NCBI GenBank assembly: GCA_016214845.1 | Contig: JACRMS010000037.1 | Span: forward strand, 62,001 to 126,000 | Direction: 5' to 3' | Origin: Nitrospirota bacterium | GTDB lineage: Bacteria > Nitrospirota > Thermodesulfovibrionia > UBA6902 | Length of the DNA stretch: 64,000 bases | Shown here: piece after piece, positions 27,601 to 36,103 of the stretch | How positions within the stretch are numbered: the first letter of the stretch is position 1 | Layout of the letters: each line of letters starts with the position of its first letter | Notes under the pieces: model-generated | Seen by the model: only the letters and a program-made list of their open reading frames with translations | The model's database searches: none | Told to the model about the DNA's origin: nothing | Made by a program: the position numbers and the translations under genes

Positions 27601-29190
27601 TCATGAATAATTCTCCCGCACCACTTCGCGTGCGGTTTTATCCTCGCGCAGCCGCAGAAAAACGGGCTGTCTCATGATGCCGTCTTCAGTCCAGCCTGTG
27701 AAAGTGACCTCGCAGACCAGCTCAGGCTTTACCCATGTGTCTGCTGTATTGGTCTCCGGCTCAATATTAAAGGGGCATTCTTTTTGGACCAGCGGCTTCA
27801 ATTTATCGTACATTACCTTTAGGTCTTTCTCCCCGAACCCGCCGCCCGAATGGCCGATGTATTTCAATTCCTCCCCTTCGTATACGCCCAGGACAAGCGT
27901 CCCGAAATATTTTCTGCCTCCTCTCGGTTCCGTGAATCCCGCAATCACAGCCTCCTGCGTGAGCCGTGTCTTCACCTTCAGCCACTGCCTGCTTCTTCTG
28001 CCCGTTTCGTACACGCTTTGAGAATGTTTGGCCATGATCCCTTCGAGACCCTTTTCCTTGACGACATTGAAAAACAGGACGCCTTCTTTCAATACGTGAT
28101 CGCTGAATTTTATTTTTGGTAAAGACGGGAGGATTTTTTCCAGTAGTTCTTTTCTCCTGAGCAGGGGCAGGTTTGTCAGATCATGTCCCTTGAAGTGCAG
28201 GAGATCAAAGACGTAGTAGAGCAGATGACCGCTTTTGGATTTCCGGTAATCCTGCAGCATCTGGAAATTCGGATGCCCCTGATCATCCACTACAACAATC
28301 TCTCCGTCCAGAACAGCATCAGATCCGAGGTTCCGCAGAGATTCGGCAATGGGAGAAAACTTTTGAGTTAGCGATATCCGGTTGCGGGAATAAAGCGAAA
28401 CGTTACCGTCCCTGATCTCGGCAATGACACGGTAGCCGTCCCATTTCATCTCAAAGATCCAGTCAGGATGGTCGAACGGTTTTTTTACCAGGGTCGCGAG
28501 CATGGGTTTTATGTTGTGAGGCATCGGGCTGACCGGCGCATCCTTCAGACCTTCATCTTCCAGGGCTTCCTGAAGACGTATCTGCTTTAACTTTTTTTGT
28601 TTGTAAGATCTTCCCGGCCCGGCTTCGGCGACCTCCTCCAGTGTCTTGCCGGATACCACGGAACGGTTCTCTTTTAAAATGGACAGTTCATTTGCGTATC
28701 GATCTTTCTTCTTCAGAAGCAGCCATGACTTCTCATCTTTCCGCATCCTCACGAGTGCGAATTCACCCTGAAGCTTTTCCCCGTTGAGGACAAATTTTAA
28801 ATCCCCCTTTTTTAGTCCCTCCCGGAGAAGCTTCTCACTTTCCTTTTTGTCTTTTGTGGAAGGATGATGATACGCGCCCCTGTCCCAGATAATGACGCTT
28901 CCCGCGCCGTAATTGCCCTCAGGGATGACGCCTTCAAAATCCTTGTAATCAAACGGGTGGTCTTCAACCATCATGGCGAGCCTTTTCAGCGAAGGGTCCA
29001 GTGAAGGTCCCTTCGGCACAGCCCAGCTCTTTAGCACCCCGTCCAGCTCAAGCCTCAGGTCATAATGGAGCGCCCGCGCCGCGTGTTTGTGAACGACAAA
29101 AATGAGTTGGTCCGCTTCAGGGCGCACCTCAGGTTGCGGCTCAGGTGTTTTTTCAAATTTACGTTTTGATTTGTATTCTCGTAATCCCAT
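27601..29190 (-). CDS. ligD: NHEJ DNA ligase: 3'-phosphoesterase plus ATP-dependent ligase (LigD without polymerase domain)
   Basis: 529 residues. The N-terminal phosphoesterase domain (about 25-150) has 'FVVHKHAARALHYDLRLE' and 'VEDHPFDYKDFEGVIPEGNYG' with the metal-binding His, Asp and Tyr. The ligase core starts near 225; motif I 'EMKWDGYRV' holds the adenylated Lys, and the OB-fold follows ('RGGRKYFGTLVLGVYEG'). The polymerase domain that completes LigD in mycobacteria and Pseudomonas is absent here but encoded separately at 40238-41140, next to two Ku genes. It would seal ends bridged by Ku. Confidence 0.95.
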   Translation of the reverse strand: MGLREYKSKRKFEKTPEPQPEVRPEADQLIFVVHKHAARALHYDLRLELDGVLKSWAVPKGPSLDPSLKRLAMMVEDHPFDYKDFEGVIPEGNYGAGSVIIWDRGAYHHPSTKDKKESEKLLREGLKKGDLKFVLNGEKLQGEFALVRMRKDEKSWLLLKKKDRYANELSILKENRSVVSGKTLEEVAEAGPGRSYKQKKLKQIRLQEALEDEGLKDAPVSPMPHNIKPMLATLVKKPFDHPDWIFEMKWDGYRVIAEIRDGNVSLYSRNRISLTQKFSPIAESLRNLGSDAVLDGEIVVVDDQGHPNFQMLQDYRKSKSGHLLYYVFDLLHFKGHDLTNLPLLRRKELLEKILPSLPKIKFSDHVLKEGVLFFNVVKEKGLEGIMAKHSQSVYETGRRSRQWLKVKTRLTQEAVIAGFTEPRGGRKYFGTLVLGVYEGEELKYIGHSGGGFGEKDLKVMYDKLKPLVQKECPFNIEPETNTADTWVKPELVCEVTFTGWTEDGIMRQPVFLRLREDKTAREVVRENYS

Positions 29191-29270
29191 AGCTATTAGC
29201 TGTCAGCTATCAGCTTTCAGCAAAAGAAGGAAGACCGCCTGTGCTGACCGCTGACTGCTGATCGCTTTCT
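29191..29270. repeat. Heptamer stuttering repeat, two inverted arms
   Basis: The left arm has four 7-nt units (AGCTATT, AGCTGTC and variants); the right arm has GCTGACC- and GCTGACT-type units, the complementary class, after a 27-bp spacer. It lies directly upstream of the ligD start codon on the minus strand, so it would be in the mRNA leader. Half-copies of the same unit occur near 1661 and 45610. Confidence 0.88.
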
Positions 29271-29414
29271 TCTCTTTAACTTCAATAATACCAAAGATTT
29301 CAAGCTCGTTGGCCCTTTATCTTGAAATTCACGCCCATTTAAAAGCTGTCTTGTATTTTATGTAGTGAAAGAAACTATCGTGGAAATAAAAAGAATTCTC
29401 CGTGGGGAGATTTA

Positions 29415-29459
29415 GAGAAAAGAGAGAAACAGATGGTATCAGCACCTGTTTCTCTCTTT
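29415..29459 (-). terminator. Intrinsic terminator after the arsR-small protein unit
   Basis: Perfect 14-bp stem (29419-29432 with 29446-29459, AAAGAGAGAAACAG type) with a 13-nt loop, followed on the minus strand by a T/C-rich stretch. It begins 12 bp after the stop of the small gene. Confidence 0.8.
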
Positions 29460-29471
29460 GTTCATACCGGA

Positions 29472-29627
29472 TCAGCAGCAGCCTTTGTCGTCGGTCTTTT
29501 TGTGCTTATCGCAAAAAGACTTGATCATCTGCATACAGTTGCCATCCTTAATGTTCGCACCGGTGATCTCAATGCGGTAGCCATTATCGATCTCAGTCGT
29601 CTTGATCTGACAGCATTCCTTTTCCAT
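29472..29627 (-). CDS. Small Cys-rich protein co-encoded with ArsR regulator (51 aa)
   Basis: A 51-residue ORF with a strong ribosome site (AAGGAGGTGAGG) 7 nt before its ATG. It starts 'MEKECCQIKTTEI' and ends 'DDKGCC', with two more Cys residues in the middle (near 31 and 39), six in all. There is no signal peptide. It follows the ArsR gene by 66 bp and is followed by a terminator, so the two form a unit. The CC pairs suggest binding of a soft metal or arsenite, matching the CC pairs in the regulator. No family is recognised. Confidence 0.75.
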   Translation of the reverse strand: MEKECCQIKTTEIDNGYRIEITGANIKDGNCMQMIKSFCDKHKKTDDKGCC

Positions 29628-29693
29628 TTTTCCTCACCTCCTTTCCTTATTATATTGTTTTACAACAATAGAACAATAATGATAAAAAAATAT

Positions 29694-30029
29694 CTACTTA
29701 AGAAAATCTTTTATGGCATTGACCACCTCCTCGTTCACTCTGCAGCGGAAGTTCTGTCCTTCACGCTCACAAATGATTAGCCCGGCATTCTGCAGTTCTT
29801 TGAAATGATGTGATATTGTGGAGCGTGAAAGTTTCATGCATTCACAGATCTTTGTAAAGGCCTTCTCCACGCTCCCTGCCCCGCAGCAGGATGCCCCCTT
29901 TAAGCGAAATTCCGGTCCAACCTTAGTGCCTTCAGGCGAGCAGCAGTTCTTGTAGATCATGATAAAGATCCTCAGCCGCTGCTCATTAGAAAGGGCCTTG
30001 AAGATCTTTGTATAGTTCGATAGTTTCAT
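29694..30029 (-). CDS. ArsR-family winged-helix regulator with cysteine pairs
   Basis: 111 residues. The winged helix includes 'FKALSNEQRLRIFIMIY' and the recognition helix 'CMKLSRSTISHHFKELQNAGLI'. An insert between the first helices carries Cys pairs ('NCCSPEG', 'ASCCGAGS') and a further 'ICECMKLS', so it probably senses a thiophilic metal or metalloid. It would repress its own unit with the 51-residue Cys-rich protein (29472-29627). No arsenic efflux or reductase genes are nearby. Confidence 0.88.
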   Translation of the reverse strand: MKLSNYTKIFKALSNEQRLRIFIMIYKNCCSPEGTKVGPEFRLKGASCCGAGSVEKAFTKICECMKLSRSTISHHFKELQNAGLIICEREGQNFRCRVNEEVVNAIKDFLK

Positions 30030-30102
30030 GATGATAGAATAATCTAATCTTACATCTCTGTCAAGTGTTTTTTTTAGTGACTTCCATGCGCGGCGCTTCC
30101 TG

Positions 30103-31110
30103 TTAATTGGCTTTTAAGTATTCCCTTACTATCTCTATGCTTTCAGCGGGTTTTTCTCCAAACATGGAATGTCCGCTGCCTTTTACGACAACAGTGCGGA
30201 CAACGGGGAAAAATTTCACCTGCTTTTCCTGGTGTTGCCTGCCGGTTAGCTGATTGCATTCGCTCGTTAGAAAAAGAACAGGGGACTTGAAACGCTCAAC
30301 CCTTTTGATCAGGTCTATATGGATCTTTCCATCATTATCCATCGCGGAACGCAGTATTGCCTGTGCTGCCTGTGCTCCTGCGCGCCAGTGCAAGGCCGCA
30401 GCATCAGGCACTTTCCCCTTACAATAGTACTCCGGGTTCGCATATGGCGCTACCTGGCCAATGAAATAATCTGATGCCGCATCATTATCAGGCCCCTTGA
30501 TGTGGAGAGACTGGAACCATGCCTTTGCTGCCCTGAGCAGGAATTCTGCGTCCCATCTCGGACCGAACCTTACTCCGGAAATCTTCATCATCTCAGTTGT
30601 CAGAAATCCTGGTTCGGCAAGCACAGCATGCCTCACTTTTTCAGGATGCCTGCCGAGATAACCTGAAACGAGCATTGCGCCCCATGAATGTCCTATCAGG
30701 TCTACTTGATCGCCCTTGCCAAAGTGATCAATTATCGAATCCAGGTCATGCAGCGCGGATTCCAGTGTAAGATCCACTGGATCAGCTCTTGATGAAAGGC
30801 CGGTCCCCAATTGATCATAAAAGACCACCTGATATTGGTCTGAAAGCTGTTTTAGCGGCAATAGCCCACGGTAGTCCCAGCCCGGGCCGCCATGCACGAT
30901 GACCACTACGGGGTTTGACGGACTGCCGAAGGCCTCTGCATGAAGCATTCTGCCATTTATCTCTACTTGGGAGAGAGACGGATCGTCTGAAACCGTCATT
31001 GGAACGGAATAGTTCCCAATGGTCAGCAAGTATAGAGTAAGGAATATAGCTGCACCTGCAGCGCTCAAGTAAAAACAAATCCTGACCGTTGTTATGATAG
31101 TTCTTTTCAT
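30103..31110 (-). CDS. Membrane-anchored alpha/beta hydrolase (proline iminopeptidase-like)
   Basis: About 335 residues from the ATG at 31110, 10 bp after the stop of the preceding gene; the longer frame overlaps that gene and is unlikely. An N-terminal membrane segment (about 8-30) is followed by an alpha/beta hydrolase: oxyanion 'HGGPGWDYRG', nucleophile elbow 'GHSWGAM' and C-terminal 'GSGHSMFGEKP' with the catalytic His. The 'HGGPG' type is common to proline iminopeptidases and lipolytic relatives. It is the last gene of the 11-gene minus-strand operon. Confidence 0.85.
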   Translation of the reverse strand: MKRTIITTVRICFYLSAAGAAIFLTLYLLTIGNYSVPMTVSDDPSLSQVEINGRMLHAEAFGSPSNPVVVIVHGGPGWDYRGLLPLKQLSDQYQVVFYDQLGTGLSSRADPVDLTLESALHDLDSIIDHFGKGDQVDLIGHSWGAMLVSGYLGRHPEKVRHAVLAEPGFLTTEMMKISGVRFGPRWDAEFLLRAAKAWFQSLHIKGPDNDAASDYFIGQVAPYANPEYYCKGKVPDAAALHWRAGAQAAQAILRSAMDNDGKIHIDLIKRVERFKSPVLFLTSECNQLTGRQHQEKQVKFFPVVRTVVVKGSGHSMFGEKPAESIEIVREYLKAN

Positions 31111-31120
31111 TTTTGCATGA

Positions 31121-31861
31121 TCAGGAGAAAATGCGTCCATGCTCCATATGTTCCTTATTGATCGATATATATGTTTCCAGCAGGGTTGCAAACGGCTTCA
31201 TCTTCGGTTCGCTCAGGATCTCATTTGTGAATGCGAATAAGGTTACGATAGCAGGGTGACTGGAATAGCCGCTTCCGAATCCGAGTACGGTCCTGACATT
31301 GTTTTCAGCGACGAATTCCTGACGAGGCACGATCATCCTGCCCTGTTCGTCCTTATCGATAGCGGCATTATTAACATAAAGCATCCCGGAATACTCATCC
31401 GCACGGCCCCTGGCGACGATCGTCGTATCCCATGTATCAAATGATCCAGGGGCAATATTCATTTTCCTGAACTGCATGGACAACATTGACAAAGACGAAA
31501 CATATCCGCTCGATACCAATGGGATACACCGGAACCCCTGAGACGCTGAGCGCTCATTCCATTCGGACTTTTGTCCCCTAGTCCCCAATAAAGTTAAAAT
31601 CGGCGTTCCGTCATTATAAAGATGTGCGGTTCCGGAGGCCGCTGCTTTTTTGTCGACAAGCTGCCTGTCCTGTGTCGGCAATGTGGCGTAGGGGACAGTT
31701 GAGAAGAGCCTCAGCAGCACGAGGGAGCCCTGAAAATATTCAAAGATAATATCAATGAACTCCTGAGCCAACTCTTCGGCCGTATCAATTCCCTGAATAC
31801 TTTTCACCGAATTAAGCAGAATTTCAAAATCACTGGAATTTGCGTCTGACATTTTTTTCAT
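31121..31861 (-). CDS. Conserved protein of unknown function, possible GAF-like sensory fold
   Basis: 246 residues, soluble, without signal peptide. The first 110 residues alternate helix and strand and include 'LTLLGTRG' and 'RCIPLVSSGYVSS', a pattern I associate with stand-alone sensor domains; a clear family call is not possible. It sits 28 bp after the flavoprotein gene and 10 bp before the hydrolase, on the same strand, so it belongs to the operon. Confidence 0.6.
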   Translation of the reverse strand: MKKMSDANSSDFEILLNSVKSIQGIDTAEELAQEFIDIIFEYFQGSLVLLRLFSTVPYATLPTQDRQLVDKKAAASGTAHLYNDGTPILTLLGTRGQKSEWNERSASQGFRCIPLVSSGYVSSLSMLSMQFRKMNIAPGSFDTWDTTIVARGRADEYSGMLYVNNAAIDKDEQGRMIVPRQEFVAENNVRTVLGFGSGYSSHPAIVTLFAFTNEILSEPKMKPFATLLETYISINKEHMEHGRIFS

Positions 31862-31889
31862 GATTTTTTCCTTTATAGATGCGACCTGC

Positions 31890-33347
31890 TCACATCTTCT
31901 CTGTTCTCATTACTGTTTCTGCCGCCAAGATACCGGACATTGCTGCGGAACTTACGCCATAACCCGGATATGTGGTCTGTCCTGCCTGAAATAATCCGCT
32001 GATCGAAGAACCGTGCGGGAAATATGCCCGGGGATCAGCAGTCGGTGACAATCCGTAGACCGCCCCTTTGTAAAGGTGCATTCTGTCCTGAAAATCCTTT
32101 GGACCTGTCACCCGTTTCACCGCGATATCAAGATCGTGAATGCGGGAAAGCGCCCTGACCGCTGATGTGACCATTCCTTCCTTTTTTTGAGTGTTCCAAT
32201 CATCCGCCGGAATATTCTGTTGTATGGGGGGAAACACCTCGATGATGCTTCCACCGCGAGGCGCCAGCTCCGGCATGGTAACCGTAGGCACTGTGTAAAC
32301 AGGCCATTTCATTTCATCCTCATCCGGCATAAACACTTTGAATTGGTCATCCATCATCGGAAGTATGCTGTTGCAATGGCTGCGCGCGTCTACAAGGTTT
32401 GACAGGCCCAACTGGATAACCAGTGTTTTATGTGACAACGGAGCACTCCGCACCTTTCGCCGCATACCATTTGGTATGTCCTCGTCATTCAGTAGTGAAC
32501 TGAAAGTCGCCATACCGCTTGCCGTTGATATTACGGCATCAGCCTCAACCAGACCTTGCCCCTCAACTTGCAACCCATGAACCCGGCCATTCCTGATGAT
32601 GATTTTGTCAGCCTTCGAATTGAGGAATATTTCACCGCCATTATTCATTAAAGACCGGCTCAGCGCTTCGGGTATTTTCCCCATGCCTCCCTCAGGCAGG
32701 TAAAATCCCTCCGTAAGCATGGCAACAAGCCCCAAAATGGATAGGACCGGTGTTTTCTGAGGCGGCATGCCTGAAAAGAGCATTACGCCTGACATTGCAG
32801 AACGAACTGCTTCGTCGCTGAAGAGATTACATATCTCTGAGGCAACTGACCCGCGGAATTTTGGCAGATGACGCCACCCCTTTACAATAAACCGTGACAA
32901 TGAGAACGGGTGGCGGAGAATATCGTCCGCAAAGAGACGACGGACCGGCTCCCACTTTTTCAGCATGCTGTCAAGTTCTTTCTGGAGCTGCCCCTCTTTC
33001 GCCCCGCCTTTCCTTCTGACCGTCACGTCAAGCCCGTTGCCGAAAGTCACAACAGTGCCGTCAGGTAAAGTTGTTGTCTGGTTAGCAATTATTTTTCTTA
33101 ACGGCAGGAGCGAAGAGCGGTCAAGGCCTAATCTCTCAAATACATGCTCCAGGATACCGGGAAAGGCCAGATACAGGGCGCCATCGTGAAACGTGTACTC
33201 GTTCATGTAAGTGTTGGCGCAGCAGCCTCCGAGCTTATCATTGGCTTCGAAGAGCTTCACTCTCATACCTTTTTGAGAAAGCAGTCCGCCAGCTGCCAAT
33301 CCAGACACACCTCCGCCGATAATTGCCACCGTCTTAATTTTGCTCAC
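31890..33347 (-). CDS. FAD-dependent oxidoreductase of the phytoene desaturase/carotenoid isomerase (CrtI/CrtH) type
   Basis: 485 residues. The Rossmann motif 'GGGVSGLAAGGLLSQKGM' followed by 'LFEANDKLGG' binds FAD; the C-terminal 'GLFQAGQTTYPGYGV' is the CrtI/NAD(P)-flavoprotein closing motif. No other carotenoid genes are present, so the substrate may be another unsaturated lipid. It is 68 bp after trmO in the operon. Confidence 0.85.
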   Translation of the reverse strand: MSKIKTVAIIGGGVSGLAAGGLLSQKGMRVKLFEANDKLGGCCANTYMNEYTFHDGALYLAFPGILEHVFERLGLDRSSLLPLRKIIANQTTTLPDGTVVTFGNGLDVTVRRKGGAKEGQLQKELDSMLKKWEPVRRLFADDILRHPFSLSRFIVKGWRHLPKFRGSVASEICNLFSDEAVRSAMSGVMLFSGMPPQKTPVLSILGLVAMLTEGFYLPEGGMGKIPEALSRSLMNNGGEIFLNSKADKIIIRNGRVHGLQVEGQGLVEADAVISTASGMATFSSLLNDEDIPNGMRRKVRSAPLSHKTLVIQLGLSNLVDARSHCNSILPMMDDQFKVFMPDEDEMKWPVYTVPTVTMPELAPRGGSIIEVFPPIQQNIPADDWNTQKKEGMVTSAVRALSRIHDLDIAVKRVTGPKDFQDRMHLYKGAVYGLSPTADPRAYFPHGSSISGLFQAGQTTYPGYGVSSAAMSGILAAETVMRTEKM

Positions 33348-33415
33348 AGCATTTTCCTCTCCGATTACTTTCGTTGCAATTCAACAGTTGAATGAATATT
33401 CGATCATTCATGATC

Positions 33416-33874
33416 TTAAAAGTATCCTTTCATAAGTCTGTCGACCCATTCCGGTACTGTAGCATTTATCATACGATCATATGCTGGATAGTAGGGTTTC
33501 ACATCAACGACCGGGGTTCCATCGATTGCGTCCAGTCCCCGGACTATCAGCGCTCCATATTCGACCCTGACAATTGATACCGCTGTAATGCCTATCGGAT
33601 TTGGACGATCCTTCGCCCTCTGTGCAAAAATGCCAACCTCAGGCATGGTATCAAGTCCCCGCGGCCTGCGCACGAGATGTTTGGATGGATCAAAAAGAGC
33701 CTCATGCAAGAAAGTAACAATGAGTGCGTGTGAAAACTGTTCGATTCCCTGCAAGCCCTTGCGGTACTCTTGTTGAAGAACAACCCGGGCATCAACCTTG
33801 CCCCATTGCTCATCCTTCTGTTCCTTGACAGATGATTCTACGTATCCGATTATCTTGAGTATTATATTGTTCAT
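33416..33874 (-). CDS. trmO: tRNA (t6A37) methyltransferase TrmO/TsaA-like
   Basis: About 152 residues. The inner ATG at 33874 follows GAGGAG and is preferred to the one at 33907. Family motifs: 'IGYVESSVKEQ' at the start, 'FSHALIVTFLH' and 'FAQRAKDRPNPIGITAVSI', which is the TrmO signature for SAM binding. Classical TrmO makes m6t6A37, but many operon-linked TsaA-domain proteins have unknown substrates. It starts 10 bp after the selenoprotein gene and belongs to the operon. Confidence 0.85.
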   Translation of the reverse strand: MNNIILKIIGYVESSVKEQKDEQWGKVDARVVLQQEYRKGLQGIEQFSHALIVTFLHEALFDPSKHLVRRPRGLDTMPEVGIFAQRAKDRPNPIGITAVSIVRVEYGALIVRGLDAIDGTPVVDVKPYYPAYDRMINATVPEWVDRLMKGYF

Positions 33875-33884
33875 TAATATCTCC

Positions 33885-34772
33885 TCACGATTTTTTCGGA
33901 ACATCACGCGAAAACAGTCTCGGCAGTTCCCATGGATGCCATTTCAAATAATTAGCTATTGGAGGTGGATCTGGCGGATCTGTTTTCGTCTCTTTCGCTG
34001 TTCCCGTCCACTCGAACTGCAGGTGCTTAACGCAGCCTGGCATCTTCATCTCTTCCAGTGCATCAAGAGCGCCCAGAAGCACAGCCCTCTGCACATCTTT
34101 GTCCCCGGGCTTCCCCATTGTTTGTCCAAACGGATGTTCTATCCCGGCAAGGCGCGGCACGCGCACCGCCGATGTCAGGTCTGGAATGTTTGATAATGCA
34201 ATGGTCGTAATTCCTGCACGCTCTATCTCCCGTTGTGCCAGTCCGACGGACCAGCAACAGACAGGTCAGGCAGGGACCAGCACCACAACATCTACTGCAT
34301 CTGCCCTGAGATGTCCGATTATCGCGGGGATGCTTTTCTCTAACAGCTCCCGTGGATCGAGAATGTATCCCATAATCGAATAGTGTGATGGTGCCGCACG
34401 GCCGACCTTCCGCATCTCAACCAGCTCTTGCAGCCGTTCTATTGGCAGGAGGCAGTTCATGTCCTGCTCAGCCGGACGCGGATCAATGTGCATATGATAC
34501 ACTCGGATATCTTTGGTCTTTGTCCCATTGGGAATCATACGATATGACGGATCGCCCCACCACGGATTTTGGCGCTCTCCTTCCTGATCAAATGGACGAT
34601 CTGTCTTAAGAGCAATCCCTCCAGTGCTAATCAGTGCAACAGTACAATCAGACACCGGTTTGGATAGAGATGTCCAGGGAATCTCACGCGGATATTCGAG
34701 TTTGGTCCACGATCTGATAAGTCTTTTGCTTACACCACTGATGAAATGATACGAGTCAACAATTTTTGTCAT
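33885..34772 (-). CDS. GrdB/PrdB-like reductase family protein with in-frame TGA (probable selenoprotein)
   Basis: Two ORFs (34772 to 34266 and 34166 to 33885) share one frame; only the TGA at 34266-34268 separates them. Read through, the gene gives 295 residues without other stops. The TGA is residue 169 in 'VVVLVPA-U-PVCCWSVGL'. In the glycine/sarcosine/betaine reductase B-like family this position is a redox Cys or Sec. Both halves match one family: 'STGGIALKTDRPFDQEGERQ' and 'HYSIMGYILDP' before, 'SNIPDLTSAV' and 'IEHPFGQTMGKPGD' after. A hairpin of bacterial SECIS type follows the TGA at the right distance (34232-34258). GAGGAGGA precedes the ATG. The substrate is not known. The alternative is a recently broken gene, but no other damage is seen. 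Confidence 0.85.
34232..34258 (-). promoter_or_regulatory. Candidate bacterial SECIS hairpin
   Basis: On the minus strand, 7 nt after the TGA: lower stem GTTG/CAAC, a 2-nt bulge, upper stem CTGGTCC/GGACTGG with two wobble pairs, and a 3-nt loop GTC. The loop is at +21 to +23 counting the T of TGA as 0, the same distance as the GGUC loop of E. coli fdhF, and it contains the GU expected for SelB binding. Confidence 0.7.
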
Positions 34773-34884
34773 AGCTACTATTCCTCCTCACTTCTGTACA
34801 ATCCTAAATGCATGCAAACGGCCAAGCCAAGGGAGACAGCGGCTTTGTGCTGTGTCCCTCTCGAGCACATGTTCGACGTATTAT

Positions 34885-35388
34885 TCATTTCTGTTTCGAC
34901 GCTATTGCCACTGACTCTTGCAAAGGCAACATGTTTCCCGTTGTCAAGTAGTGGTTGAGCATGACTTCTCCCATACTAAACTCGAAAGAAAAGTTCTTTG
35001 ATAGTTCGTTGAGTGCCTGGTTTCCCTGTTCAGTCAGGCCAACGAGCAGCAGCTCATTTACAGCGCGGGTTGTGCCATCTCCATTGTCTGTGAGTGCAAT
35101 GGAAATGCTCATTGTCCTGAGCACATTCACGCGGACAAATTCGATCCTTGTATTTGGCTCGTATCTGCATACTACCCACACATCGTCCGATGTCTCTCCT
35201 GGTAGCCGCGTTCTGAAGACACAGTTCTTTTCAGCAATTCCTGAGTCGGAGTGGAGAATCTCGCACTGCCAAGGTTCTATCCACTCATATTCACGGACCG
35301 GACAAAGGAGAGGGAATACCTTGTCGGGTGGAGCTTGAAACTGCTGAATAAAACTGCTTTTGATTTTTTTTGCTCTGAAATTACTCAT
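34885..35388 (-). CDS. SRPBCC (START-like) domain protein
   Basis: 167 residues with the helix-grip pattern: 'FQAPPDKVFPLLCPVREYEW', a beta-rich middle with 'CVFRTRL' and 'WVVCRYEPNTRIEFVRV', and a long C-terminal helix. The fold binds hydrophobic ligands in a cavity. The start overlaps the preceding membrane gene by 4 bp. The gap of 112 bp to the selenoprotein gene is the largest in the operon and shows no obvious promoter. Confidence 0.82.
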   Translation of the reverse strand: MSNFRAKKIKSSFIQQFQAPPDKVFPLLCPVREYEWIEPWQCEILHSDSGIAEKNCVFRTRLPGETSDDVWVVCRYEPNTRIEFVRVNVLRTMSISIALTDNGDGTTRAVNELLLVGLTEQGNQALNELSKNFSFEFSMGEVMLNHYLTTGNMLPLQESVAIASKQK

Positions 35389-35810
35389 GTCTTATTTCCT
35401 TTCTTGTTAATTACATTAATAAGGTATTTCTTTGCCCACACATACGATGGAATAAATGTGCAATACAGCACCAGATACAGGATAAATATCGGCAGCATGT
35501 TTGATATTGTAATCCGGCCCGATCTCACAACAAAAAAAGCTGCACCGGATAGAACAGTTACAACAGGGAACAGGGTAATAAAAAGGATGTCGGCACGCTC
35601 TATGGGTCGTAGTTGCGCCCAGAACAATAACACTGTCCAGCCCAACATCAAAGCCCCTGCAATCCGCGAAACATATAAATATATCTGTGACATCTCAAAT
35701 GGCTGGGGCTGAAGAACAAGCTTAGCGGCTTTAGGTGAAAACAGCAGTATCGTCGCAACAGCATCAGCAATGATCCCGATCCAGTATGATGTCTTAAGAA
35801 GTTTATTCAT
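35385..35810 (-). CDS. Four-helix membrane protein of unknown function
   Basis: 141 residues with four predicted membrane helices (about 8-28, 45-65, 75-95, 103-125), no known signature and a Lys-rich C-terminus ('VINKKGNKT'). It overlaps the SRPBCC gene by 4 bp and lies 7 bp after the DUF2917 gene, so it belongs to the operon. Confidence 0.7.
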   Translation of the reverse strand: MNKLLKTSYWIGIIADAVATILLFSPKAAKLVLQPQPFEMSQIYLYVSRIAGALMLGWTVLLFWAQLRPIERADILFITLFPVVTVLSGAAFFVVRSGRITISNMLPIFILYLVLYCTFIPSYVWAKKYLINVINKKGNKT

Positions 35811-35817
35811 ATGTTTC

Positions 35818-36090
35818 CTATAAAAAAAATCGTCTCAGCCTTTCTATCAAACCTTGTTTGTTAGCATCAGGGGAAGATATTGCTATCGATGCCTCCGAAA
35901 GGGCCCAGGTAATGACTCGCCCTTTTTTACTGATCAGGAAGCTCTGATCACTGCATAATATATGATCTTCACCATCATTTTGCTGTGTGACACTGACCGT
36001 GCCTTTTTCGCATGATATTAACGTTCTCCTGCTGTCACCGTCGATCTTCAGCACTGAGTTCTCGCCGACGGTTATCTTTAAGGATTTCAT
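35818..36090 (-). CDS. DUF2917-type small beta protein
   Basis: 90 residues from the ATG at 36090, which follows GGGAGG; the longer frame to 36180 runs into the permease gene and has no ribosome site. The sequence is beta-rich ('KITVGENSVLKIDGDSRR', 'GTVSVTQQNDGEDHILCSDQ') and resembles DUF2917/cupin-like small proteins. Function unknown. It sits 13 bp after the permease gene. Confidence 0.7.
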   Translation of the reverse strand: MKSLKITVGENSVLKIDGDSRRTLISCEKGTVSVTQQNDGEDHILCSDQSFLISKKGRVITWALSEASIAISSPDANKQGLIERLRRFFL

Positions 36091-36103
36091 GTTCGCCTCC
36101 CGC

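Noticed and set aside
34232-34268. Nonsense mutation making the GrdB-like gene a pseudogene
   Set aside because: Kept as an alternative, but the codon is at the redox site, no other stop or frameshift exists in 295 codons and a SECIS-type hairpin follows.
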